A stretch of DNA of 64,000 nt from Watersipora subatra (GCF_963576615.1 NC_088716.1:61412228-61476227); one strand, 5' to 3'; counted from the stretch's first letter, positions 41,920 to 55,755 are shown. Notes: generated from the sequence alone by a model not told the origin. Translations and numbers: made by a program.

Positions 41920-44900
41920 GACTAAAACTAAAGCTTTGGAGGCTAAGCTGCTTTTCATCAACAACAAAAACTTCAGCTTTTTAAAATTCACTCTCAGAGT
42001 CGTAGAGCTCACATGTGTGCTATACGGCTCTGTTCACGTCTACACATACTGTTGCAACAATAAAGCTATCTCTCCTTGGAGCAGACAATTCCACTTCTCC
42101 GGTAACTTTTAACTACTAAACAGCTATGGCATTCGTTAAAAAGTATTAGTCAGCCCAGCTTATAGCTCTATGGTGACAGTTTTGTCTTATTAATAGAAAC
42201 ACACATGCAATAGATTGAAGGGGAGTCTATGGGTGATCGATCCGCATGATGCCACACTATCACAGTATTATCCAAGAATTGTATTTCAATGGGATTATCG
42301 CTCAACTGAGCAGTTACCGGTGTATCTTAGACTCGCAGCTTACAAATTTCTTACTCATCAATACTCTTTAAGGGTGGTCAGTGGTCACGTGAGAGCCGAA
42401 ACGAACTAAACGACACAAAACAATGTCGCTGTCAGTTGTAAACTGTTCAGCCGAAGACATTTCTGGCTGAAACGAACCATTTCGATCCTGCTCGAAATTT
42501 TGTGGTCGAACCCTTGCGTTTATTGGCTGGTTAAAATTCTACCGAGCACTCGTCACATTTCTATTTACGTGCGTGTGAGCAAAGGTAAATAGAAATGGGA
42601 CGATCTTTTTATTTGGTTAAATAAACAACATCAAACAATTTATGACAAGGCTCTCCCGGACTTGTGATTGTGTTGCATGAATGTAAGATGTTGTGCTTGA
42701 GTTTTGCATAAATGTTAAAGAATGGTTGTGGTTTTATTTCCTGTAGAATATAAGTAATGTGTCATACTCATCCTGATGAATAATCGTTGCCTGTTTTGTT
42801 TATGTAAAACCACAGTACTATGATGAAGACTGTTTTTGTTTGTTATGTACTCAGCATAGAAAAACATTCATATATTAACAAAAAGTATAATTTTGTTGAT
42901 GGAAGGTTTGGCAAAATTTTTCTATCGAGTGATTTATTCTGAGCAGCTGAACGATCTTCTGATAAGTCTGCTGTGTAATAATAATTAATAATTGTTCCTC
43001 AAAGTTTTTTGTTTACAATAGAAATATTTAGTTTAAATACATAAAAACTACCAATGAAACAGTGTCCTGTCTCCATGCGTATGGTATCTAGGAGGCGAAC
43101 TGACTTCGGATGCCATGTGACATGTGGCTTAGCCGACCCAAAGTAAACTAACCTCCAAACCTAAGTCAGTTCGGTCATCGCGTGACCACGGCTTTAGCGT
43201 GTCACCTTTGCAACATTACTAAAAGGCTGTGTTTCAAGTAAGCGAATCTATTACTGGTGCACCTTCCATTACATCACGTGGTCCATACATGCATACATAG
43301 CTGAGAGGTTCTATAGAGGTCTGAAGGGCTATACAATATTACATAGCTTTTTGCAGAGGTATCTCCAAAGTCGTTCTGTTATCGAAGATGTCATTGGCAG
43401 CTGACCAAAATTAAAGTAAAACAACCATGATAGTTAGTGTAATTAATATAATTATTCAATAAGTTAAAGCAATGGTAAAATAAATTGTGGCAATATGTTA
43501 CCATGCAATACTGTTAGCAGCGGATGACATTCAATCTATATATAAATGTGAGCGTTTGTCGGTCGGTCCAGTTGTATACGGATAGTTTTAGTAATAAAAA
43601 ATTCGCTTCGCAGAGGATTTAAACTTGCGAAGATTGTAATCGCAAGTTTGCAAATACGCATAACTAACCACAAGATTGTGATTTTCGGCCATCTTTTTTT
43701 CAGTATCCGTATTGCGATTGTAGGTTACTAACTAAATGTATATGTAATTTTTACTATTAACTAATATTACCATTTGTTTCATTTTTATAAAGTCATTTTA
43801 AAATCCATTACCTATCTTTTAATGTGACGTTTCAATTTCAAATGTCCTGCTACACTCATATTTTCGGTTTCTTATAAAGCAATCGCTAAATCTACAAAGA
43901 ACCGTGGTGCGCTTCATTGCTATACATTTGTACTGGTATCGTCCATAAAAACTTTTTCAATAGTTTTTCAAAGTAGCTTCTGCTGCAGCAGTAACCTTTG
44001 TATACACACGTTTCTACATGTATATAGTCACTGTTATTAATAATTCAGCCTAGTCATGATTTTTATTTTATTTTTTCAATTAAATTGTGCAAGTGCTCTA
44101 GAATATCGAATATCAGAATAGGATGAGGTTAAGCACTTTACAAAGAATCACAGCCATCTTTGGTACTAAAAATGATCAGTGCTTGTCCAATTACTACATG
44201 AATTATGATGTTATACTTATTTCTTTGGCAATTAGGCTTATTTGTGCTGTTTGTCCGAGGTTGGAAGGAGCAGAAAAGCCTCTGACCTCTTGTATAGAAC
44301 GCACTAGAGTTTGCGCAAGCAGAGTGCCTCAATAGTTTAATAACCTAACCAGTATGGACAATCATTTGTGTCGCTTTGGTTGTCCACTAGTTTATTGAAT
44401 GATTCATAAGCAGTTTGTTTGTGTGTATGTATGTGTGCTCTGGTCACTCGCCTGTTCCCATACACGTCACAAAGTACTGGCGACAGCACCGCATGCTATT
44501 AGCGGTGAAATGGGAACCTATGCGCCGGGTACAGCCAAGGACCGCCGATAGTTGCAGACGGCCTCGCAATAGTTTAGGGCTGTTCAAATGTCGCAAAAGG
44601 CCGCAGGCAAAACCTTCATGTAATGCTCGTACAGGTGAAGGTCACCATTATAGAAACGGCATGGCGAGCGAACATTTTATGTGATTCCTCGATTATGTTT
44701 AGCGATGTAGCTTATATATGAACATATGCCACCGAGCCTAGTGCCGCAAGGGTTTTGCTGCGCAAGTTACCGCCAGAGTTTCGCAATCGATATGTGAACC
44801 AGGCTTTAGTATTAAGCTGCGTTCAGATCAGCCATTGTGCAGAGGCCAAGTTTGATCTGAGAGTGGGTGATTTTGTCCGTCTTTTATTTGCAGGGTCAGA

Positions 44901-45166
44901 TAACTTTAGCTGATATATTTTAGTGAGTCACTCCTTGAATTTTGCTGACTGTTTCCTACAATGTTTTTAGTGAACTTTTTTAGCAAGCTGCCCGATTATT
45001 TTGCACTGCTCATCGCTAATAATGGATAACCATAAGGAGGACGATCTTTTGCTAACATAATGTGCTTCAACTATTATAATAACAGCAGTTTTCCGGGTTG
45101 CTGTTACTCATGAGTGAAGCTATGACAATAGCATACACAGGTGTGAAGACAAATATGGTGTTCATA
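41920..45166. other. Non-coding, degraded repeats
   Basis: No gene was recognised. At 44,788-44,806 a lone ATATGTGAACCAGGCTTTA resembles the end of the TTAA element at 45171-45560. Near 42,373 and 43,180 GTCACGTGA / CGTGACCACGG motifs hint at another decayed inverted-repeat element. Confidence 0.35.
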
Positions 45167-45170
45167 TTAA

Positions 45171-45560
45171 AGCCTGGTTTCCATATGACAGCACAAGGCC
45201 GCGACGTCCTGCGTGCGTAGGCCAGCTGTGATATGGAAACTTCAACACACGACGATAGCGCGACGTGCGTACGCTAATCGCAAGGATCCAACAGAATGGG
45301 TCCTTGCGATGGGTGCTCACGATTATGTATCCCACAATACACCGCTAGACCTTGTCAACCCATCCCATAATTCAAACGGAGGGCTGTTTTCCGAAGAAAT
45401 CCGTCTCTCCTACGAAAAAGTAAGGAAATTATCCACTCTGTCCAATGCAAGCGTGGTGCCTACGCGCGATATGGAAACACCGCATCGCGGCCCATGAAAT
45501 GCATTGTGCACGATCACTGGGCTGCGCACGATCATTGTGCTGTCATATGGAAACCAGGCT
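45171..45560. mobile_element. TTAA-flanked MITE, 390 bp
   Basis: Inverted ends AGCCTGGTTTCCATATGACA and TGTCATATGGAAACCAGGCT with TTAA at 45167-45170 and 45561-45564. GC-rich interior with repeated CGCGAC/GCGCACGAT motifs. The TTAA target fits the piggyBac or Kolobok group. There is no coding sequence. Confidence 0.8.
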
Positions 45561-47089
45561 TTAATGACACTATGACTCACAGTAAAAAAGATGTCATTGG
45601 CTACTCAAATAGAATATCGGCTTTGAAAAAAAATTTTCTCTTTGGACTATATCGGTATCAGGCTTGTTTGCGCTGTTCACACGATACGATTCTCGGTCAG
45701 TAGAAAAAGTGGTCAGAGAATTGACCCAAAATCGGCTGCTGTGACCGCAGCTTTAGTCTGTTAGATTTAGCTTTCTGCTTTTAGGAGGAAACTTATGTTA
45801 TGCAAAAGCTATTATAACGAATATTGTTGGTTGGTCACATCGTGTATCTGCTCTAGTAGGGCAGTGGTGTCAGGTTTAATGCTTATTAGTTTGTTGTAGG
45901 GGCTTAATAGAAACTGATGTTTTTTTTTTCTTCTCTAGAGGGTATTCTCAGTAGAAGCATATATCTGACTTTCGTTCATTTTTGGCAATTGTTTCCAGTT
46001 CTAATTTATTGCAGCTTCAGTGGTAGTGTCTGCCTTTGAATTTTGAGCTAATATAATCGTGCATTGTGGTGCCATTTTGTGAAGCGACCAGCATTTGTAA
46101 TCTTTAGTTACACACCCCATGAATACCTGTCATTGTGAAACAAAGGAACTCATCACGTTGTTATTCAACTTCTATATTAGTATTTACGCATCCTGTCTTA
46201 AGAGTATTATACACATCTTACATAACCACTCATCCCCTTTTATTTAACCATTTCTGATGTGATTAGGAAACAGCTTTCTGGACTCTTGCTAGCTAGCCTG
46301 GGCATGGCTCTCGTGGTGGATATGGAGAGAGAGCCTGGGACACATAGCGAAAAAAAGGTAAGATAACTTCTGCAAAACGAGCGACATATGTTACATATGA
46401 CGCTCAGACTGATACTAATGGAAGCGTGTCGTTAGATTCGTATCTCACGATGTATTATAGTAGAGCAGGAGGGCATCAAAAAGCTGTCAAAAATAGTGAT
46501 TTATTCCTTTTGAAGGTGGGCTATGTAATAAGAGTGGCATCTAGATCAGAATTTCGAGCTGATTTCAAATATCTGGTTTCTACACTTCTCAGATTGTTCA
46601 TTTTTGAGCAATATAATTAATATATTATTTTAATTAAATAAATGTCTGTAATGTTATATGTGCTTCTACCAACAATGTGATAATGAAAATGGAATATAAA
46701 TACTAAATACTTAGCAGTAACCTAAGTTGGAATCAATTCTGATAATACTAAAATATTTATTCTGTAAATATTAGAATAATATTATATTTGTATTATATAA
46801 TATTATGTGTCCTCAGTTTGGTTGGTTGATATTGTGGCAGCTTTAAAGTTTGTCCTTGTTATTCCGCAACTCCGATATCATTTAAGATCTGCAAAAAAAG
46901 TGAAAAGTATTTTTAAAGACTCAAAGCATGTACATGTATATATAATATTTTAGTATACATATATTCATCATTAATGCTTATTATGTTGAGCCGTATACTT
47001 TATTATGCAAGTAAAATTGCAATGAGTCAGTCTTTCAGACGGTATGATACATACGTATTCTAATCAAACATGAAGCACACCTCTTGTTA

Positions 47090-49140
47090 GGCCTACAGTA
47101 CCACTCAAATACTAACCTTCTAATTCACAGTCATCCAAGTTCTCTGCACCACTACTTCCATCTCCATTCTCTTTATTTCTGTTGCTACAGCAGTTGCGTC
47201 TGCACATGTTTTTACATTTGAGATCTGTATTGTTGCACTGACAGCGACGAGACTGGCACCCAGTTTTGCATCGACAAAACATGTTATGAGCACATCAGGA
47301 GGTGCTGGTTGTTGTGTCGTCCATCTAGCTTTAAGCTCTCTACCTTCCATAAACCATCCATGTTGCTGGGGGATGGGGCATTGATGATGATTTGTATGAC
47401 TCTTCTCAATATTGCGGCCTGATAGGCAGCCCTAGATATATCGAGGTTTAACTCAGCTAGTGTGGGTGGTAAGTTTGATTGTGATGTGCGAGACGGTCAG
47501 CAGAAGATCTTATACAGTGCTTCATTGATGGAATTTGTCTCTTCACCATATAATCTGCATATGAATGTCTCAATAGATTCTCTTATTGCACCATCAACTT
47601 CAAAATCTGTTCCTAATGATTGCATTGTGTTACAGAATTCAGGATTGCTCTTTTGAAGCTTGAAGAAAGTTATCTTTTCTTTTGAATAGAATGCGCTTAC
47701 ACTGTCGCATCCACTTAGAGCATGGAGCCCGACCAGTGCTTTGCATCGGTTCGGGTGTGAGGACGGTAGACAGACAACCTATGTTTACATATCTCAACTG
47801 CTCCTTACTACAGCAGTAAATGAGCTTCTGTGATGGTAGCTCATCCGCTAGAGATAGACAGTTTAGAAAAACATCTGTGTCCTGGCACCCATCAGCAGCC
47901 ATCAGAGCCGATTTAGCAGTCTTCAATATAGAGCCATCAGAGTTAGCCAGGGACCAGCTGGTGTCGCCAAAAGAAAATAATAACACTTTTCTCAAATCCA
48001 TGTTACGCTGTTGGCTGATCACTAACAAATTCTCAAACAGTCTGTACAATCACTCTAGGACTTTTTCTTTTGATTTCTTCTTAGCTGATGGTAATGTGGT
48101 GAAGGTTTTGAGCTTGTTTAATTTGATGGATGCATTGAAATCATTTTTTGGGTGCTTAACATCTTCTGTAACAATTCTGAAAGCTCTTTTTCTCCTATCA
48201 CATTTGCTATTTCAAGATTCTGCTTCACTTCAATGGAGGCTTTTGCACCACTGGTAATATGTACTAGCTTGGTGGTTTGAAACGCAAACGGATTCTTGCT
48301 GTTATGAGTATTTCATGACTTCCCTCATTTCCTCATAAGCCTTCCATACCTTTTCACGCATGCATCGCATAACTTGCTGTATCCGAATCAACAAGCACTA
48401 GCATCTTCCTCATGTCTGTATGTACAGCTCTTTGTTCCGAGTGAGATAGAGTCCAGCGCTGAGAGGCCAATGACTTCCTGGTAAACCCTATGATTCCACC
48501 GTGAGACTTGAGTCTATTCTAACTGTTTGCTCAATAGATTGATCACAATCGATAGAGCTGAATGGACAGTGATGTCATGATTGATAAGTAAAATACCCCT
48601 TCTTCATAAGAGCCTCATACACCTTGCTATGCTATACTTTCAGATTAGTCATCTCTGCATAATACAGCATGTCATATCGAGCGTAGTTTGTGTGGTCATA
48701 TGCAAAAAACCAAGGAAGTATCATACGTGTAATTTATCTATACATTTATGTTCAAATTGTAGGCTATAACACTTCATGTAAACTGCAAAGTGTTAGTTTT
48801 GCTGCTCCCAAAAAGTGCCGACAAAAATGAAAATTTTTTCTTTTTCTCCCACCAACGTACCATCATCATGGAATAATCATCATGATTTTGTAAAGTTATA
48901 AATATCTAGTTTCACCTCTTCTGATGTATCACATTCTTTCTGTTTCTTCTCATGTCTTTTCTCAGCTCTATCCATAACAAGTTTGTTACAATAGTTTTTA
49001 TAACAGGAATAATGACATAACAAGTTTGAACTCTCATCAAAGTTCTCAATGCTTAGCACTTTTTGAGCAATTTCACATAGAATGCTCCTCTCTTCCAATA
49101 TCAACTATCTGCTTGAATAATGTTTGGCTGTCGCATATTG
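47090..49140 (-). pseudogene. Decayed transposon gene with LHALxGCD block and C-terminal CXC (tesmin/TSO1-like) domain
   Basis: Read on the minus strand: an N-terminal piece at 49,104-48,883 (SNLLCHYSCYKNYCNKLVMD) and a central piece broken by several frameshifts. A block at about 47,736-47,500 follows (VGLHALSGCDSVSAFYSKEK, then RESIETFICRLYG), and a C-terminal Cys cluster at about 47,295-47,170 (CRCKTGCQSRRCQC, CKNMCRRNCC). This order matches a large multicopy invertebrate protein family with a CXC domain. Adjacent pieces lie in different frames and stops intervene, so the gene is dead. Confidence 0.65.
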
Positions 49141-49653
49141 AAGTTTAGTCACTCTGACTAGGGTTTCATTCACAGACTGTTTAAGACAGTGAAACAAGCA
49201 GTCTTGCTGCATCCTTGGCAGGGATTAAAAATACTGAGAGTTGACTCACCAAATCTCAAATAAAATCATTTATTAATTTTCGATATTATAAAATAGTTTT
49301 CTTTGTCTGATATGTAAGGTTTTCCAAGCAAACTTGGAGTTGCCCCCTCCCATTTCAAAAGTGCCCTCTAGCTCGAAGATGTGCAAACACATAGGTGTAG
49401 AAACATTATAATTGAAATCAGCATAAATTTCTGACTATGAAACATCTTTGTTTGAGTAGCCCACCCTCTGAAGGAAAAGACTGAAAGATGAGTTTATGTT
49501 CCTGCTCTACTATTAGATGTGGCGCGTTTAAAAGCCTATTGTCACGGTAACGTGACTTGATCTAGTAAAAAGCGCTATTTTTTTGATAGGCTGGGTGGTT
49601 ACGAAATACCTCGTTTGATAATAAAACGATAGGAACCATAGGCTACTATTCTC

Positions 49654-49911
49654 TTGCGTTTTCACGTTAGCAGTTTCATTTCCTATACTGATAAAAATGG
49701 AGCCATTCAAAAATTACTATCAAAGCTAGGCATAGTCACACTGAGACCAGAACAGTCTCAAGCTTTACAACATATTATCGCAGGTTTTGACCAATTTGTA
49801 GTTCTTCCTACTGGCTTCGGGAAGAGTATTTGCTTTCAGATGGCACCGTTTTGCAGTGGTAGGTCCGAGTTGTTCATAATAACTGTCGCGAGTAATAATA
49901 CTCGTGAGTAA
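49654..49911 (+). pseudogene. RecQ-type helicase N-terminal fragment
   Basis: The frame contains LRPEQSQALQHIIAGFDQFV then VLPTGFGKSICFQMAPF: motif 0 (R-P-x-Q) and Walker A (PTGxGKS) of RecQ-like superfamily II helicases. A possible donor (AGTG|GTAGGT) follows. No DEAH box or later motif is found before the right TIR, so only the first exon or a fragment survives. Confidence 0.7.
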
Positions 49912-50364
49912 AATAAAACTGAGATTACTTTTTACCAGATAAACTTTTCTTTACTAGCAGCGTGCAATTCATTTTTGTTGTTCTATTGCTATTCGTTTGC
50001 TATGTTTGTATTGTTATTGTGAATTTTTTTTATTCAATTGATTCAAATTTTTATTATAATTAAATCAAAACATAATGAATTGAACATATGAAATAATAAA
50101 ACTGTCGTTATTGATTTATTATGCAACCAACATTTCATACTTACTAACCAGCGTTTGTTTGCTGCCAATTCAGATTGAAAATAATAGATAATACTCGCGT
50201 AGATCATAAATAAGACCGTCACATGATACTCCTTCGGAAATAATGATTGTGATATTAGCGACTTCAGAAGTCGGCTTTTAGAGTTGTCTTCCCCGCGTGT
50301 TGCGATGTGTCCCAGGCTCTCTCTCCCAATCCCCACGAGAGCCATGCCCAGGCTACTTGCTAGC

Positions 50365-52399
50365 CTGACACGCAGATTTATTATTCCAACTTCCTAGTAC
50401 CTGCTATTTTACTGCTTAGCATAAATGTTATCTGCTTCCTTGTACTTACTCGCTTACTGCCTAGGAAGCTTTGCAGCGCCCAATCGTCTGTGATCTACGG
50501 ATGTGACGATTGCCTGACTGATTAGGCAAACATATATAAGCCTGTGTAGATCAGAAACAATTCGAACTCCATATTTTACTCACGCTCTACATATCACTCT
50601 GCTCTTGTATCACTCTTTATATTTTTAGACTTGCGCAATGAGCATCGGCCATTGACTTGATTAGCCTTCATATATTTTATGTTTTTGCAATTGAAAGTTT
50701 GAATTTTTAATAAATATATTCTGTTTTAAAGTTTTTTAACTAAAACAAACCAGTCTAATTCTTGACATTAAATCTACACCTAAAATACAGTCCTTTATAA
50801 ATTCGCAAATCATAAACCCACTACTTGAACCACCAATCCAGCACTTATAGTTAATAATCCTTTAAACAGAGGGTCATTACAATTTCTATGTCATCAGTCA
50901 ACTATTCAATTGACAAGTTCATTACTGAAGCAGCATGTTTGTGCTGGTTGTAGATAGTAGTTTGTGATTTTGCTGCCAGCAACTTTCTAACAGCAAATTG
51001 TTTCCAGCAAAACTGTTGAAAATCTGAGTGTATTGATTTTAACTATATACATTGTATAATAACCGCAAGTACATCACTAACTTCCATACTATACTCCACA
51101 CAAGTTGCTTGTAAAACTGTGTATCTCATAACTGAATATTGTAAGATGGCAGATCTCTTCATGAGTGTTTCTATTGTATTCTCAAAAATCTGGTTAATCA
51201 TTGATTGGCTTGGTTTGCTGAGCATTAGTATCTTTGTCAGACTTATTATTGTTGGCATAGGCCTGAAATCCTCAATTGCTTTATTTGTTTTCTCTATAAA
51301 ACATGTTATAATGGAACTCTATACATAACAACCCAAAGGTAGACAAATGTATTTTATTTTATAATTTTAAAAGTATAGCACTATGATTCTTCGTCTTAAC
51401 TTATTAGTATGCTGGACTTGGTAGATGGCATCGAAATCTGCAAGCAAACACATTAACAATCAAATATATTACAGAATAGGAGAATGTGTTCTAAAAATGG
51501 TAACTACCCTTGTTGCTAAGCTCGCACCTATTTTTTGGATCAGCTTTAAAATGGCTTTTTTGCTAGAAAAACAGCAATACTGTTTCTAGTGTTTTTTGAT
51601 TCAACTTAACTAGCCCATGTTTATTACATTTACTGTGACTAGCATGCTCACTTATCACCACTTGCGACTCTACTACATGCCATTCAGTCACCTAAATGCT
51701 GAGTATTATTTAATGTCATACGGCAACCAGCTTTATGGATGCAAAGCTTTTATGTGAATTTAATAATATTTTTAAAATTAATTGCTATTAAATCTAAGTG
51801 GTAGGTACAATGGCTGGTTTGGAAACTTTGGATAAATTTTGGCACAGTATTCCGATGTCACTCATGAAAAGATCCCGAGACCTACCGAAATTTATTAAAA
51901 ATAGCATTCTTTGCAATTGTGTTATGCAATTAAAACTTGATTTTAATGACACAGATGGCTCCTGCCCCTACTTCTCTCATCTAAACCAAGAAAGAGTCAT
52001 GTAGAAGGTGACGATGACTTCCATGATGATTTGGAATCAAGCGAACAGCTGGAAATCAAACTGTCAAGGTCTGGCTCGAACATAGTGGAGTGCATCGGTA
52101 GGTAAATATGACCAATATATCCAGGTTTTCTACAAAACAAAATATCTGGCACACATTGCAGCCTTGCTGCATATGCTAAACTGCATGGCTGCTCATATTG
52201 TGGTGCATAATTTGGGTATATAAATGTATTTTGGTATTAGCTACTTTCACTTATTGTTAGTGTATAAAGCAGATATACAGAAAGCAGAGTGGCTTGAAAT
52301 AATACTGCAGCAGATCAGCGATATGTAGTTAAATTTATTTTATGGTTGATACATATGCTTTTTATACTAATATTAGCATATGGTATTTATTTAGCAGGT
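50365..52399. other. Mostly unrecognised; possible LTR-like segment at 50,370-50,760
   Basis: At 50,528-50,538 a TATATAAG box is followed about 170 bp later by AATAAA (near 50,710), a spacing reminiscent of a solo LTR. No matched target duplication could be found. The rest is AT-rich with an isolated frame at 51798-52004 of unknown nature. Confidence 0.25.
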
Positions 52400-52709
52400 T
52401 ATGAGGTACAGAGCTTAAAACTCAACTGCAATGACTGCACCAGCTTTATAGCCTCCTGTCCAGGTTTACGCATCAGGGGATGATGCGATACTAATCAGTG
52501 TAAAAGATAGAGGTGGTATGTTTCCACCTCATCCTGTCATCACAAAGATATGTCTAGGCTCAGAACTGAGCATACGGCAGGGTGTCGACTTACAAGGAAT
52601 CACTGCAGACATACACAAGCTGGTGGTCACTAAAACTCTTTCATCGGTTTTACAAAGCAATTTGCATCAGGGATTTCCATGCTCGTTCCACTGCACAGCG
52701 CAACGTTAG
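52400..52709 (+). pseudogene. P-element/THAP9-like transposase remnant
   Basis: Contains GYEVQSLKLNCNDC and, further on, LISVKDRGGMFPPHPVITKI followed by CLGSELSI. It matches block by block the remnant at 21361-21855 (GYVSRSLKLKCND, LIRVKNRGGL). It lies outside the P element at 53306-56119 and in the opposite orientation to that element's transposase. A short related piece may begin earlier, near 52,390. Confidence 0.6.
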
Positions 52710-53507
52710 TTAAAATATCACCTCCAGATATTTCAGGATTATAATTCATCAGGAGGCTACAAAGGTAGCAGCTAACAAGGGAATCTCAGATCATGGCTCA
52801 GCCGACTGGTCGTCTTTAGTCATGTGTAGCCTTTCACAGTATGTCTAGAAAAGTGTACCATTTGTCGCTTGTTTTCTACGAGTTTGCTGATGCTGTTTGC
52901 ATAACACCCAAGACCCAACATTTATATTCATGGCAGACTGCAATCAGCGTACGATGTACCAGTGTGTATGCATTTGAAATCAGTTTGTACACCTAGCTAT
53001 CTGACATGTTAGCCCATAGCATATGGCAACATTGATAATTTTGCAATATCTTTTGGAATACATGTGCATCAATATACACTTTTACTCGCACTTTTTATAT
53101 GAAATATTCAACTTTATGTTTATAAATTTGCAGGGTAGGAAATACATAGTGTATAAGCGTTGTATCTAAAATTTGAAACAAATATCTTGCGTGCTTTAGT
53201 AGTTATATCGAGTTACATGTAGCAACAAAAATGTCTCTTGATTCTTTCAGTGTAAACAATGATGACTCACTTGCCTGACCAGCTGCAAGTGAACAAAGCA
53301 TTGCCCATAGATATAGTAAACCCTAGATATGCGAATAATCAAAACAAGTGAGGCCTATAATTAGCATGACGCAACGTCATGGTGATGTGTAAAGCGAATC
53401 AGCTGATCTATTAACTCCTATTGACTTGGCACTAAAAACTGCTCAATTTTTCCATAGTTTGTGCATCTGAGACTGCATATTTTATTGAAAATATGTAAAA
53501 CTTATTT

Positions 53508-54758
53508 GCGGTAATACTTCAACTTACGAGTGCCCTAACGTACGAGAAACTTGAGGTACAAGCCAGCTTTTGAGCAAGTTTTAGCACTAAAATACGAGCC
53601 ATGTTTGAAATACGAGCACATGAGACAGTTGCGAAGTATGTCGGAGGTGTTTTATGAGAACAGCATCACTCTGTATTTTTCAACTGCTCAGATTATACTT
53701 TTGTACCATGTTTTTTGTGCGCGATTTTCAGTGCAGAATTATGTGAATTAAAAGTACCGTGCGTAGACCGAAAGTTTGCCAGTAAAAGGATAGATAATGC
53801 AAAGAAAAAGCGAATGATAACAATTGATATTAAATGGAAAATTATTGAAAAATATGCAAAAGATGTATGCGTGATTGAGCTTGCTCAACAATATGACAGA
53901 AATACATCCACAATTATCAAACACAAGGATTATATTCAAGGCATTTAGTCTGCAAAAGGACTAACCATAGTTTCTAAACGATGCAGCGATCTTCACGACC
54001 ACTGATGGAGAGACTGCTCAGGTTTTGGATAAAAGACAAACAATTGGCCGGTGACTGCGTAACTGAAACGATGCTACGTAAAATGGCCGGTGCTATCTAT
54101 CAAGACTATAAAAAATAGACATTCGGACAAGTTGGCTAGCGGTCGTGCATTAACCCTTGGTGACAACAACTGTGTTCGTCCTGATCGCAACACGTTGAAA
54201 GGGCGACAAAGGCAACCGTCCTTAGATAGGTTTCTCTTAAAACGGTCGGCTGGTCGTGAGAACGAAACAAAAAAAAATTAGCTAACCAGCGAGAAACTTA
54301 AAACTATGAACGCCGAAGAAATTTTAATTACGTTAAGTTAAAGATGAAAGTTTGCTTTTAAATTTGCTTTTAATTTTGTCTTTTAAGACTTGGATAAAAT
54401 CTAAATTTATCAAAGTCAACTGTTGTAATGGAGGATAACTTATCTCTCCCTCTCTGGCAAATGCTAGCGTTAGCCGCTATTGTATGTATTTAATTTTACA
54501 TTTTAATTAATCACATTTCCTTGCATTATTTTTATTTGTTGCTTTTTGAAAGCATGTGGTAAGTTAGGACAACAACCAACATGTTCTTTCTGTTACAATA
54601 TATTGTTTTGAGTGTTTTATTTGCATTTTCAGAGTATGAAAACCTATCAATATATATTTAATTGTTCTATATATAAATAAATTGCACCAACATGCGAGTA
54701 AATTGACCTACGAGCTCAGTCTCTGAACGCATTAAGCTCGTAAGTCGAAGTATGACTG
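53508..54758 (+). mobile_element. Tigger/pogo-like Tc1-mariner element, nested and decayed
   Basis: Left end reads GCGGTAATACTTCAACTTAC and right end GTAAGTCGAAGTATGACTG followed by TA, close to the inverted ends of Tigger elements. Inside, a CENP-B/pogo-type helix-turn-helix (KKKRMITIDIKWKIIEKYAK, ELAQQYDRNTSTI) at about 53,800-53,945 is followed by fragments such as RQRQPSLDRFLLKR (about 54,200) in shifted frames. No complete transposase survives. Confidence 0.7.
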
Positions 54759-55338
54759 TAATGACTTTGGATGAGAAAGGCAAGAATCTTACACACATGG
54801 TAATGAATAATACCAATGATTTAGAAGCTTTTATATTATTGATAATACAAAGAGTGACCAAATAGAAATTAAACTAATAACAAACTAATGAATCAAATGA
54901 GGTTTGGAAGGAGTTACGCTGGACCACTGTATTAAACACCCATTAGACATGACTGAAAATAACTAGACGAGATAGTTTTTGTCTAAGGTTGGTTGAACTA
55001 GATTCCTGCTTTGAAGCGGCATAGTGTTTTCTGATTTTAGTATAGCGATTTACTATAGTTTTGAGTAGACTGTTGGCATGCACTGTACATGTAAAACCTT
55101 GATGGAGGTTATGTAATAAGACATATATGTTACTGTCTGTGATGTTACTTGTTTAAAAGCTTTCTGTGTGATACCACAGCTCTCCATGTGTGAACGTAGG
55201 CACTTTTCTGCAGCAATTCATATTCGGCCTATCAATCTGGTCACCAATCCTCCTCTGTTTTTAACTGAGATTAGGGTTATGTCATCACTATTTCTACTTC
55301 CCACTACTTCGACATCGGTCAAGAACTTGATACGCTCA

Positions 55339-55755
55339 TCACATTTGAGTTAGAAAAAAATCCTCATCACCGAACTCCTCATCTTCACCTTCCTCAGCTT
55401 TTGTCTCTTCTTTCTTTTTCTTTCTAGCCAGAGAATGTAGCAGGAGCTGGCCAGTTTTTTTAGCCCTGCTCACATCCAGATCAATACAGTTAACATTGGA
55501 ACTTGGTGTGATATCTGCTTTTATGAATGGTGCTCGAAGTGCAGATCTAAAGCACTGCACATCCGGGTTATTGTTATAGCCACCCTTAGATCGTATTGTG
55601 GAAAACAGAATCTCAATGTGATCCTGGTTGATCTTGAAGGTTAGGAAGTAGTTGATGTAAGGGTAGTTGCTGAAAAGATATTGAGTAATGTCATGTACAG
55701 ATTTGGCTGCTGACTCAAAACCAATGACGAAATGATGATGATTTTCCTATTATTT
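55339..55755 (-). pseudogene. P-element/THAP9-like transposase fragment
   Basis: The minus-strand frame contains FVIGFESAAKSVHDITQYLF, then TFKINQDHIEILFSTIRSKG and GYNNNPDVQCFRSALR. The QDH(I/L)E..FS.IR..GG.NNNP block is diagnostic of P/THAP9 transposases. It then runs into a charged tail with KKKKEET and EEGEDEEFGDED. Upstream, frame breaks at about 55,760 separate it from further similarity. Confidence 0.75.

Larger units (their letters stand above)
46294..50355. mobile_element. 4.06-kb TIR element with 9-bp target duplication, carrying CXC and RecQ remnants
   Basis: Ends begin TAGCCTGGGCATGGCTCTCG on both strands and stay similar for about 55 bp. CTTGCTAGC is duplicated at 46285-46293 and 50356-50364. 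Inside are a decayed minus-strand gene with LHALSGCD and CXC motifs (47,090-49,140) and a plus-strand RecQ-type helicase fragment (49,654-49,911). Both TIRs contain an ATG frame starting MALV; the left one (46304-46357, MALVVDMEREPGTHSEKK) ends at a good donor AAAG|GTAAGA. A 9-bp duplication is usual for Mutator-like elements and also occurs in others. I do not assign a superfamily. Confidence 0.75.

Noticed and set aside
44415-45703. Plus-strand frames across the GC-rich blocks at 44.4 and 45.2 kb
   Set aside because: They coincide with fold-back elements and have Arg/His-rich composition driven by CGCGAC-type repeats.
48581-48769. Plus-strand frames across 47,462-48,769
   Set aside because: They are shadows of the decayed minus-strand CXC-domain gene.
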